DNA of 64,000 nucleotides from Dehalococcoidia bacterium (GTDB lineage Bacteria; Chloroflexota; Dehalococcoidia; Lucifugimonadales; Lucifugimonadaceae). Position 1 is the first letter of the stretch. The number at the start of each line of letters is the position of its first letter. The notes beneath the pieces were generated by a model. That model ran no database searches and was not told the DNA's origin. It was given only the letters and a program-made list of their open reading frames with translations. This document shows, one piece after another, positions 1-7,520 of the stretch. The stretch is taken from contig JANQQP010000019.1 in the NCBI GenBank assembly GCA_028285005.1, positions 62,001 to 126,000 on the forward strand, in the 5' to 3' direction. A program made the translations under genes and the position numbers.

Positions 1-2
1 TG

Positions 3-137
3 TGGCTTTGCGTCGCAACCGAGTTCTCGACGGGAGCGTTACGTCGGGACGATGCGATCAGTCGAGAGTGGATAGTGTGGGACCCGGCGGACCTGGCTGA
101 AGCGGTATCAAACCGCATCTTCAGTCGAGACTGTTAA
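3..137 (+). CDS. 3' end of an unidentified protein (partial)
   Basis: An open frame enters from the left edge and runs 44 codons to TAA at 135-137. The tail includes WIVWDPADLAEAVSNRIF and ends RDC. Codon usage, with G or C at most third positions, resembles the neighbouring genes, and the reading direction matches gnd. I do not recognise the family from this fragment. A perfect 8-bp stem (123-130 with 138-145) with loop CTGTTAA overlaps the stop codon. It is not followed by a T-run, so it is weak as a terminator. The 100 bases between this stop and gnd hold no other gene. Confidence 0.4.
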   Translation, partial: WLCVATEFSTGALRRDDAISREWIVWDPADLAEAVSNRIFSRDC

Positions 138-237
138 TCTCGACTCCACGGGCGTCAGAGATGCGCACCGAACATGGCGCTGTGCATCTAACCTGTGGCG
201 GCTGACCGCGCGAAAACTAATCATCGGGAGAAGGCAG

Positions 238-1149
238 ATGCAGATTGGAATGGTCGGGCTGGGCCGCATGGGCGGCAACATGGCTAAGCGACTTCTCCAG
301 GACGGCCATGACGTAGTCGTTTTCGACCCGAATCCTGACGCAGTCGCCGAACTTACTGGCGAAGGAGCATCCGGTGCCGACTCTCTCGAAGTCCTGGTCA
401 ACCAACTTGATGTGCCAAGAAGTGTGTGGGTCATGGTGCCAGCAGGAGAGATCACTGAGAACACGATCGGTGCGCTGTCGGCGTTGCTCCAGAAGGGCGA
501 CACGGTGATCGATGGAGGGAACTCCAACTACAAGGAGACGATCAGACGAGGCGAGATACTGGCCGAGAGTGGCATCGACTTTCTCGATTCGGGCACAAGC
601 GGTGGCGTTTGGGGCCTGGAGAACGGCTACTGCCTGACGATCGGTGGAAACAAGGCAGCCTACGAACGTAACCGCCCCATCTTCAGGACTCTCGCTCCGC
701 CTGAGAACGACGGCGGCCTGCACGTCGGCCCGTCCGGGTCCGGACACTACGTGAAGATGATCCACAACGGCATCGAGTACGGAATGATGCAGGCATACGC
801 AGAAGGTTTCGAACTGCTGGCGGCGAAGGAGGAGTTCGGACTTGATCTGGGGCCGATCACTGAGAACTGGCGCTACGGTTCAGTGATCCGGTCGTGGCTT
901 CTGGACCTCACGGCCGACGAGTTCGCGGAGGATCCGAAGCTAGAGAAGTTGAGCTCATACGTAGATGACTCCGGTGAGGGACGATGGACTGTCGACGCAT
1001 CAGTTGAGCTCGCTGTGCCGGCGCCGGTTATTGCGCTCGCTTTACAGATGAGGTTCAGGTCGCGTCAGGAGAATCCGCTCGGCGGGCGTGCACTGGCTGC
1101 CATGAGAAACGCTTTTGGCGGACATGCCGTCAGGAAAAGCGATGACTGA
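238..1149 (+). CDS. gnd: 6-phosphogluconate dehydrogenase, decarboxylating (short form)
   Basis: Oxidatively decarboxylates 6-phosphogluconate to ribulose 5-phosphate in the oxidative pentose phosphate pathway. The 303-residue protein opens with a Rossmann nucleotide-binding motif, GLGRMGGNMAKRLL (residues 7-20). It also has the substrate-site stretch GGNSNYK and the catalytic-helix motif GPSGSGHYVKMIHNGIEYG in the middle. It is much shorter than the ~470-residue E. coli enzyme and matches the short GndA/YqeC-like class, which often prefers NAD; the cofactor here is not proven. The ATG has AAGG about 5 nt upstream. The 3' end overlaps the zwf start by 8 bases, so the two are probably translationally coupled. 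Confidence 0.93.
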   Translation: MQIGMVGLGRMGGNMAKRLLQDGHDVVVFDPNPDAVAELTGEGASGADSLEVLVNQLDVPRSVWVMVPAGEITENTIGALSALLQKGDTVIDGGNSNYKETIRRGEILAESGIDFLDSGTSGGVWGLENGYCLTIGGNKAAYERNRPIFRTLAPPENDGGLHVGPSGSGHYVKMIHNGIEYGMMQAYAEGFELLAAKEEFGLDLGPITENWRYGSVIRSWLLDLTADEFAEDPKLEKLSSYVDDSGEGRWTVDASVELAVPAPVIALALQMRFRSRQENPLGGRALAAMRNAFGGHAVRKSDD

Positions 1150-2599
1150 TTCCACCGAGAGAGATCGTCTGACGGTCGTCATCTTCGGCGCCTCCGGTGA
1201 CCTGACGCGTCGAAAGCTCGCACCAGCGCTGTACCACCTGTATCGGACGGGCGCGCTGCCGCAGATGTGCCACTTTGTCGGGGTGGCTCGATCGGAAATG
1301 AGTGACGATGCGTTCCGAGACGCGCTGATGTCTGGCGTGAAAGAGGTATCTGACGATGGACTCGACGGCTGGGACGAGTTCGCATCGAGGGTCACCTACG
1401 TCTCGGGTAGTTCCATAGACGACGACTCGTTAGCTGAGATCGACCGCGTCGTTTCCGAGTACTGCGCTGACGGCAGCAAGGATAACCGCCTGTACTACCT
1501 GGCCCTCGCGCCATCCCTGTACGCAGGCACGCTTGAAGCGCTCGGCCGTGGCGGCATGCTCGACGAAAGCTCAGGCTTCCGCAGGGTGGTGATAGAGAAG
1601 CCGTTCGGCACGGATCTCAAGTCGGCTCGCGAACTCAATGACGTCGTCCACTCCGTGCTGGGCGAGTCACAGGTGTTCCGCATCGACCACTACCTCGGTA
1701 AGGAGACTGTTCAGAACCTGATGGTGTTCAGGTTCGCGAACACGATCTTCGAACCTTTGTGGAATCGCAACTACGTAGACCACGTGCAGATCTCTGTGAT
1801 GGAGAGCCTGGACACCGAGGGCAGGGCTGGTTACTACGATAAGGCGGGCGTGCTGCGAGACATGATGCAGAGTCATCTGCTGCAGTTGCTTGCATTGGTG
1901 GCGATGGAGCCACCTGCGACATCAGGTGCTGACGCGCTGCGGAACGAGAAGGCGAAGGTCCTGCAGGCGGTTCGGAAGTATGAATCGGACGAGGCCGCTG
2001 AGAATTCGGTGCGCGGGCAGTACGCTGGCTATCGGGAAGAGGACGGTGTCGCATCGTCTTCCAGCACAGCGACGTACGGTGCAATCCGCCTTTACGTGAA
2101 CAACTGGCGCTGGCAGGGAGTGCCGTTCTTCTTGCGCTCAGGAAAGGCGATGGCTGAGAAGGAGTCGGAGATCGCCGTCCAGTTCAGGCCTCCGCCGCAC
2201 ACGATCTTCGAGACGCGGAACGCCGAGGTCACTCCGAACCTGCTTCAGATATCGATACAGCCCCATGAAGGTGTTCACCTGACATTCGAGAACAAGAAGC
2301 CGGGAACTCGGATGGGCACAGCGCCGGAGAAGCTTGAGTACCACTTCCCTCCGCAGGTGATCAGGGACTCCTACGAGCGTCTGCTGTTGGATGCGATAGA
2401 AGGCGACCAGTCACTCTTCACTCGTAGCGATGAGATCGAGATGTCCTGGCAGATTATCGACCCGTTCGTGGAGTCCTGGCAGACATCGCTTAAGTCACAA
2501 CTGTACCCGTACGAGAAGGGCACGCACGGACCTGCTGCAGCTGGTGAGTTCCTGGGTACAGCCCGGAACTGGCACCACCACGGGTCAGATCAAAAATGA
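1142..2599 (+). CDS. zwf: glucose-6-phosphate 1-dehydrogenase
   Basis: Oxidises glucose 6-phosphate to 6-phosphogluconolactone, producing the precursor of the gnd substrate. The N-terminus has the nucleotide-binding motif FGASGDLTRRKLAPAL. The substrate and catalytic signature RIDHYLGKETVQNLMVFRFA lies about a third of the way in. I place the start at ATG 1142 (MTDSTERD), giving 485 residues. An in-frame ATG at 1115 would add nine residues lying inside gnd and is less likely. The gnd-zwf overlap and the ATGA overlap with the next small gene indicate one transcript. No lactonase (pgl) gene is visible here. Confidence 0.95.
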   Translation: MTDSTERDRLTVVIFGASGDLTRRKLAPALYHLYRTGALPQMCHFVGVARSEMSDDAFRDALMSGVKEVSDDGLDGWDEFASRVTYVSGSSIDDDSLAEIDRVVSEYCADGSKDNRLYYLALAPSLYAGTLEALGRGGMLDESSGFRRVVIEKPFGTDLKSARELNDVVHSVLGESQVFRIDHYLGKETVQNLMVFRFANTIFEPLWNRNYVDHVQISVMESLDTEGRAGYYDKAGVLRDMMQSHLLQLLALVAMEPPATSGADALRNEKAKVLQAVRKYESDEAAENSVRGQYAGYREEDGVASSSSTATYGAIRLYVNNWRWQGVPFFLRSGKAMAEKESEIAVQFRPPPHTIFETRNAEVTPNLLQISIQPHEGVHLTFENKKPGTRMGTAPEKLEYHFPPQVIRDSYERLLLDAIEGDQSLFTRSDEIEMSWQIIDPFVESWQTSLKSQLYPYEKGTHGPAAAGEFLGTARNWHHHGSDQK

Positions 2600-2847
2600 G
2601 CGAGACGGGTGTGCCAGACCCACCGGACGTCGAATCGATCGACCCGCAGTTGATGACCGCATCTGAGTTGCAATCGCAACTCGAGCAGCTGTTCAACTGG
2701 TTGCAGCTTGTGGAGGCGCAGTCAGAGGACGACGCAACTACAGGATTCGATGACTCCGCGGTCCAGACTGTGCGAGACGCAGCAAATGCGCTGCTTCGGG
2801 AGCGTCGAGAGCGGCACGCTGACGAGCAGGCTCCACGCGGAGGCTAG
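2596..2847 (+). CDS. small acidic hypothetical protein coupled to zwf
   Basis: An 83-residue protein whose ATG overlaps the zwf stop (ATGA at 2596-2599). It is acidic and predicted mostly helical: a Pro/Asp-rich start, then a central stretch LQSQLEQLFNWLQLVEAQ that could form an amphipathic helix, then an Arg-rich helix and a Gly/Arg end. No signal peptide or membrane segment is visible. It is far too short to be OpcA, the zwf-associated activator of actinobacteria and cyanobacteria. No family is recognised. Tight coupling to zwf suggests, but does not show, a role with G6PDH. Its end overlaps the convergent CBS gene by 4 bases. Confidence 0.6.
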   Translation: MSETGVPDPPDVESIDPQLMTASELQSQLEQLFNWLQLVEAQSEDDATTGFDDSAVQTVRDAANALLRERRERHADEQAPRGG

Positions 2848-3230
2848 ACCCGGTTGAGTTCTCCGAAGGCTGACAGGATGCAGCTTCGCGTGACTGTGCC
2901 GACGAGCTTACGGTCCTTCACTACCGGGACCCAGTCGACCCGGCGGGAGATCATGCGCCTTGCGACGGAAAAGGCGGACTCGTGAGGTGCCACCGTCATT
3001 CGTGGGTGGGACGCCAGTTGGCCAGCCGTCGATGGGCCATCGAAGATCAGGCTGTCGGCGTTAATCACACCGCGCAGCGTGTGGTCTGATTCGATCACAG
3101 GAACTGGATCACCATCGTTGTCACGGGCGATCTTCTTGACGGCTGAGATCGGCTGATCAGCGTAAGCGGCTGGCACCGCGGTCCGCATGATCTGCTCGAC
3201 ATCACTCAGGAACTGAACCGCTTCTGTCAT
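2844..3230 (-). CDS. CBS-domain pair protein
   Basis: A stand-alone protein of 128 residues consisting of two CBS motifs. The first, around residues 12-65, includes VIESDHTLRGVINADSL. The second, around 72-125, includes VDWVPVVKDRKLVGTVTR. Such pairs fold into a Bateman module that usually binds adenine nucleotides or other ligands and regulates partner proteins. There is no attached enzyme or transporter domain, so the partner is unknown. It points toward gnd-zwf and shares its strand with the gluconokinase-like gene upstream, 207 bases away. The intervening 3231-3437 shows no gene. Confidence 0.8.
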   Translation of the reverse strand: MTEAVQFLSDVEQIMRTAVPAAYADQPISAVKKIARDNDGDPVPVIESDHTLRGVINADSLIFDGPSTAGQLASHPRMTVAPHESAFSVARRMISRRVDWVPVVKDRKLVGTVTRSCILSAFGELNRV

Positions 3231-3437
3231 TGGCTACCCCGTAAGCATGAGCCGCCTCGACTGCGAAAACAACGCAACACTGAATCGCTGCATCCGCGTC
3301 CCGAGGCTCGAAGAGAGGCGTCAGCCTATGCAGTTCACTGAGTGGAAGCGCTGCCATTTGGCTGATCCGCACGAGCCCAAAGGAGATCGGAACCCTTGTC
3401 CCATTGGCTCACTGGCTCTGTGGCGCAGTCAATGAGT

Positions 3438-4922
3438 TCAGCCCAGGGAGCGTGTGTAGAGGCCCTGCTGCCGGGCCGCCGCTTTCCTGAGGATGGCACC
3501 GTTCTCCGGCCGGGGTCGGTATGTCGCAGCAACTTCCGGGCGCAGGTCGAAGATCGATTCGATCGCGCCGAGTGCCTCCAGGGCCAGTATGGCGGCACCG
3601 CGACTTGTGCCCTGCTCTTCGGCGTTAACCACAACTGGAGCGTCCAGAGCATCCGCCATGGTCTGGAGCCACCACTTCGAGTTTCTGATGCCGCCCCCGG
3701 ACGCGACGAAGACCATGTCCTCGGACCGCTCAGGCAACAGGAGTTCGGCAACAAGGGCGAACCGGAGGCTGACCGCCTCCATCATCGCCTGCACGATGTC
3801 CAGTGCCGATGTAGATGTTCGCAGGCCTTCGAAGACCCCGGTCGCCTGCGTCGACCAGCCAGTCGCCCGCTCTCCAGCCAGGAACGGCAGCACCGTCAAT
3901 CCGTGGGAATCTGCTGACCGTTCCATCAGCGCCGAATCGAGTTGTTCCAGTGGTGGCAACCTCAACGTGTCCTGCGCCCACTCGACTAGCAGGCCGCCCT
4001 CGCTGAAGGCGCCGCCCATCAGAGTTGCGTCGGTACCGAGCCTGTACGCCCATAGACCCGTTGGAACCTCAGGACTTGACCCTTGAATGAGCACGCGCAT
4101 AGCGCTGGTGGTCCCAACTGTGAGCGCCACTCTCGAAGGACTGGTGCAGCCCGTACCGACGTTGACCGCGGCTCCATCTCCCACGACTGGAAAGAATGGG
4201 ACACTGACCAGCTCAGGCCAGCGCTTCCCGAACTCTGGACAGAGGCCGGTTCTTGGGTCGCTATACGAGGTCAACCGCGGCAATTGCGCTGGGTCGAGCC
4301 TGAGGTGAGCGAGCAGCTCCTGGTCCCACTCCAGCGAGTGACGGTTTAGTAGTCCACTCCAGGATGAGATCGAGTAGCTGGCGGCAACGTCAGGGTCGTT
4401 GAACCATCTCCAGTGAAGATAGGTTGAAACGTCGAGCCACTTTGCGACTTGATCGAACGTCTTCTCATCGGTTCTCTTCAACCAGCGAATTCGGCCGGGC
4501 ACGTACGAAGTGTGCTGCATGGCGCCCGTTCGCTGATGAACTTCATGCTCATCCAGCTCCGACCTGAGCAGGTCCACGTCTTGCGCCGGCCTCGTGTCGG
4601 CGTAGGTGTAGACAGGTGTGATCGGTGTTCCATCCGCGTTGACGCCTAGGATTGTTGATGCCATCGAATCCATTGCAACGGCATCGATGGTCAGGCTGCG
4701 TTCCCGGGCAGCAACTAACACTTGATCTATGGCCGACTCGACGGCAGAAGCGATACGTTCTGCCGGTTCCTCGACCGTTCCGTCACTCTCCACGATCTGC
4801 TCGTGTGAGACCGAAACATGCGTGCTTTTGACCGAACTTGCAGCCCCGTCGTAGAGACCGGCCTTAACGGACGAGGTGCCGATATCGATCGCAAGAACGA
4901 TGGGTCGAACAGGGTCTGTCAT
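3438..4922 (-). CDS. FGGY-family carbohydrate kinase, probably gluconokinase
   Basis: A 494-residue two-domain sugar kinase. The N-terminal phosphate-binding motif is AIDIGTSSVKAGLYD. The catalytic Asp lies in PVVGDGAAVNVGTGC near the middle, followed by LTVGTTSAMRV, and the C-terminal adenine-binding region includes FVASGGGIRNSKWW. The GDGAAVNVG and GTTSAMRV segments resemble FGGY gluconokinases more than glycerol kinases, which have DQGTTSSR at the start. Its product would be 6-phosphogluconate, the substrate of the nearby gnd. A xylulokinase or another pentulose kinase cannot be excluded, and the neighbour glpD makes glycerol a further but less likely substrate. Confidence 0.75.
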   Translation of the reverse strand: MTDPVRPIVLAIDIGTSSVKAGLYDGAASSVKSTHVSVSHEQIVESDGTVEEPAERIASAVESAIDQVLVAARERSLTIDAVAMDSMASTILGVNADGTPITPVYTYADTRPAQDVDLLRSELDEHEVHQRTGAMQHTSYVPGRIRWLKRTDEKTFDQVAKWLDVSTYLHWRWFNDPDVAASYSISSWSGLLNRHSLEWDQELLAHLRLDPAQLPRLTSYSDPRTGLCPEFGKRWPELVSVPFFPVVGDGAAVNVGTGCTSPSRVALTVGTTSAMRVLIQGSSPEVPTGLWAYRLGTDATLMGGAFSEGGLLVEWAQDTLRLPPLEQLDSALMERSADSHGLTVLPFLAGERATGWSTQATGVFEGLRTSTSALDIVQAMMEAVSLRFALVAELLLPERSEDMVFVASGGGIRNSKWWLQTMADALDAPVVVNAEEQGTSRGAAILALEALGAIESIFDLRPEVAATYRPRPENGAILRKAAARQQGLYTRSLG

Positions 4923-5078
4923 AGCAAGCTGGCGATAGCTGATCAGGAGATAGTAGGCAGGTATATCGTCGGGTAGCGCAGTATGTCATGGTGCCGCTGG
5001 AGTGCGAGCATTAGGTCTCAAGATGCGCTTCACAGCGTGAGGTTGCAGAGGAATCTCGAGTCAGTCGACCCGACAGGC

Positions 5079-6692
5079 ATGTCCAACATACAGCCACTCC
5101 CATTCAAGCGCGGTCCGATGCTCAACTACGTTGACTCGGTCGACGAGCCATTCGATGTTGCGATCATCGGTGGCGGCGCAACCGGTGTTTACGTTGCTCT
5201 GGACGCGGCATCCAGGGGCTTGCGGACCGTGCTTTTAGAGCGTGGCGATTTCGCATCCGGCACTTCTAGCAAGAGCACGAAGCTGATCCATGGCGGCATT
5301 AGATACATGCAGCAGGGCCGTCTGAGGCTGGTACGCGAGTCGCTTAGAGAGCGTCGATTCCTTTTCGACAACGCTCCACATCTTGTTAAGCCGCTACCCA
5401 TCGTCGTGCCTGCCTACTCTCGTTGGCAACAGCTCAAATACACGGCGGGCGTGAAAGGTTACGCCGCCATGTCGAAGGGCTTCGGACTGGGATCGACTGG
5501 CCGCCTCAATGATGAAGATACGATCGCCGCTGTGCCGGGAATTCAGCAGGCGAAGTTGCGAGGCGGGATCAAGTATCTGGATGGCCAGACAGACGATGCA
5601 CGTTTGGCCCTGGCGATAGCTCGGACAGCAGCGTCACACGGTGCGGCTCTACTGAATTACGTCAGAGTGCAGTCGCTAGTGACAAGCGGCGGAAAGATCT
5701 CCGGCGTCGAAGCCGAAGACGTGCTCACGGGCGATTCGGTGACGATCGCAGCTCGAGTGGTCATCAACGCTACTGGCGTCCACACCGACGAGACCTTGAG
5801 CACTGATCCTGATGGCAGTTCGGGTCTGATGCGTTGGAGTCGCGGCACTCACATCGTGCTGGACAGATCTGTGCTCGGGGGAAGCTGCGGCTTTGTCATC
5901 CCAAAGACGAGCGACGGCCGGGTAGTTTATGCGCTGCCGTGGCTCGGCAAAACACTGGTGGGAACGACTGATGTTTCAGTCGCCGGACCCGACGCAGATC
6001 CAATAGCGCCTGCTGAAGATGTGGAGTTCCTAACCGACGAGATAAGCCACTACCTGCCAGCGGCGAGAGATACGGAGGTCCTTTCCGCGTTCACCGGGAT
6101 CCGCCCCCTGGTTTCAGAGAACGCTTCGTCATCCACTTCCAGCCTGGCGCGCTCGCATCGGATCCTGGTCTCCCGGTCAGGCCTCGTTTCAATAACCGGA
6201 GGCAAGTGGACCACGGCGCGGTTAATGGCGGAACAGACCGTCTCGCGTGCTGTCGAAGTCGCCGGATTAGGAGAGTCTCGTTCGGCCACCGCGTTCATCA
6301 AGATAGACGGCTTTGACTCGGACGCGGCCGCTGACAAGACTGTCGAATCTGCAGTCGATGACCCTGATTCTCTCTACGGCATTCACTCCACAGCGATCAC
6401 TGAATTAGAGAAGCGGTCGCCCGACCTGGCACAGCCGATCAGCGACCGGCTTCCGTATCGGCTCTCACACGCGGTCTATGCAGTTCGAGAAGAGATGGCG
6501 GAGACGCTGGAGGATGTGCTCGCTCGACGTACCAGAAGCCTGTTCCTGGACGCAGATGCAGCGGGAGCTGCGGCGAGTAGAGTCGTCGAAGCGATCCGTG
6601 AGCATTGCCAGGTGGATGCAGACTGGGGTCAAGCCGAACTCGATGACATCGACCGGTTCACCGCGCAGTTCAGCTATCGCAGCGGCGCCTAA
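5079..6692 (+). CDS. glpD: glycerol-3-phosphate dehydrogenase (FAD, aerobic type)
   Basis: Oxidises sn-glycerol 3-phosphate to dihydroxyacetone phosphate and passes electrons to the quinone pool from the membrane surface. The FAD-binding motif VAIIGGGATGVYVALDAASR is followed by family signatures in the stretches GDFASGTSSKSTKLIHGG and IRYMQQGRLRLVRESLRERR. A later GTTDV and the TGGKWTT motif complete the DAO-type fold. The C-terminal domain is present. ATG 5079 gives 537 residues; a later ATG at 5118 (MLNYVDSV) is also possible, and an earlier one at 4983 would add 32 atypical residues. It is divergent from the FGGY kinase. No glpK or glpF is seen here. Confidence 0.92.
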   Translation: MSNIQPLPFKRGPMLNYVDSVDEPFDVAIIGGGATGVYVALDAASRGLRTVLLERGDFASGTSSKSTKLIHGGIRYMQQGRLRLVRESLRERRFLFDNAPHLVKPLPIVVPAYSRWQQLKYTAGVKGYAAMSKGFGLGSTGRLNDEDTIAAVPGIQQAKLRGGIKYLDGQTDDARLALAIARTAASHGAALLNYVRVQSLVTSGGKISGVEAEDVLTGDSVTIAARVVINATGVHTDETLSTDPDGSSGLMRWSRGTHIVLDRSVLGGSCGFVIPKTSDGRVVYALPWLGKTLVGTTDVSVAGPDADPIAPAEDVEFLTDEISHYLPAARDTEVLSAFTGIRPLVSENASSSTSSLARSHRILVSRSGLVSITGGKWTTARLMAEQTVSRAVEVAGLGESRSATAFIKIDGFDSDAAADKTVESAVDDPDSLYGIHSTAITELEKRSPDLAQPISDRLPYRLSHAVYAVREEMAETLEDVLARRTRSLFLDADAAGAAASRVVEAIREHCQVDADWGQAELDDIDRFTAQFSYRSGA

Positions 6693-6702
6693 CGCGTAGT
6701 TG

Positions 6703-7512
6703 TCAGGTTTGGCAGCGAGGACAGAAGTACGAGGTTCTGCCTCCGATCTTCCTGGTCTGCAGCGGTGTCTTGCAGTCGGGGCAAGTTGAGCCTTTCTTGC
6801 GCTGCAGTCTCATTCGGTCGTCGTAAGCATCGATTATGAACGGTCTGCCGCGCTCATCGGGATGGTCGACTATGTATCGCAGCGACTGGAGGAGGCTGGT
6901 CTTCACTGCAGCATGCAGATCTTTGAGCCGTTCGACCGATATTTGATCAGCACGCCGAGCCGGACGAATGCCGGCACGGTGTAAGGCCTCATCTGCGTAG
7001 ATGTTACCAACGCCTGCTAGAACGGACTGGTCCATCAGCACCGCCTTGATGGGAGAGCGTCTCTTCTTAACTCTGCAGACAAACTCATCCGCTGTGAGAG
7101 CGGCATCAAGTGCGTCTGGACCCAGCCCACTCAGCAGGCCAGTTTCGGATTCTTCATACCTGACACCGGCCCACCGACGGGGGTCGTCAAGCTCGATGCG
7201 TCTCTCATCGTCAAGATAGAGCGTGACGCGGGCGTACTTGAGCGGCCCATCTGCTGGATACATCACGGCAAGCCGGCCGGTCATTCCCATGTGCATCCAA
7301 AGAACACCTCGATCAAGACGAGCGATCAGGTTCTTGCCAGTGCGCCTGAAGCCCTCAAGTCTTCGACCGCGGACCTGTGACAGCCCACCCATACCGTCTT
7401 CGGAATTATCGATGCCCGGCCAGTCAGCACTGACATCAACGACGGTTCGGCCGATGATGTCTTGATCAACAAGGTACAGCCGCAGGGATTCAACTTCCGG
7501 AAGTTCGGGCAT
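6703..7512 (-). CDS. mutM: formamidopyrimidine-DNA glycosylase (Fpg/MutM)
   Basis: Removes 8-oxoguanine and other oxidised purines and then cleaves the abasic site. The mature N-terminus PELPEVE supplies the catalytic Pro and Glu after Met removal. The stretch LWMHMGMTGRL holds the conserved region after the beta-clamp lysine, and GVGNIYADEALHRAGI is the helix-two-turn-helix. The C-terminal zinc finger is CPDC and CPRC with 16 residues between. The 269-residue length is typical. The gene starts 8 bases after the polA stop and is probably co-transcribed with it, joining two repair functions. It converges on glpD with only 10 bases between. Confidence 0.95.
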   Translation of the reverse strand: MPELPEVESLRLYLVDQDIIGRTVVDVSADWPGIDNSEDGMGGLSQVRGRRLEGFRRTGKNLIARLDRGVLWMHMGMTGRLAVMYPADGPLKYARVTLYLDDERRIELDDPRRWAGVRYEESETGLLSGLGPDALDAALTADEFVCRVKKRRSPIKAVLMDQSVLAGVGNIYADEALHRAGIRPARRADQISVERLKDLHAAVKTSLLQSLRYIVDHPDERGRPFIIDAYDDRMRLQRKKGSTCPDCKTPLQTRKIGGRTSYFCPRCQT

Positions 7513-7520
7513 CTACACCC

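Noticed and set aside
108-150. tRNA-Asn-like anticodon arm: stem with loop CTGTTAA (GTT anticodon in correct position)
   Set aside because: No D-arm, T-arm or acceptor stem can be built around it, the arm's stem is 8 bp and not 5, and the segment overlaps the end of an open frame.
3438-4922. Glycerol kinase reading of the FGGY gene because glpD is adjacent
   Set aside because: It lacks the DQGTTSSR opening and has the GDGA and GTTSA motifs of gluconokinase-like members; the gnd-zwf context also favours gluconate.
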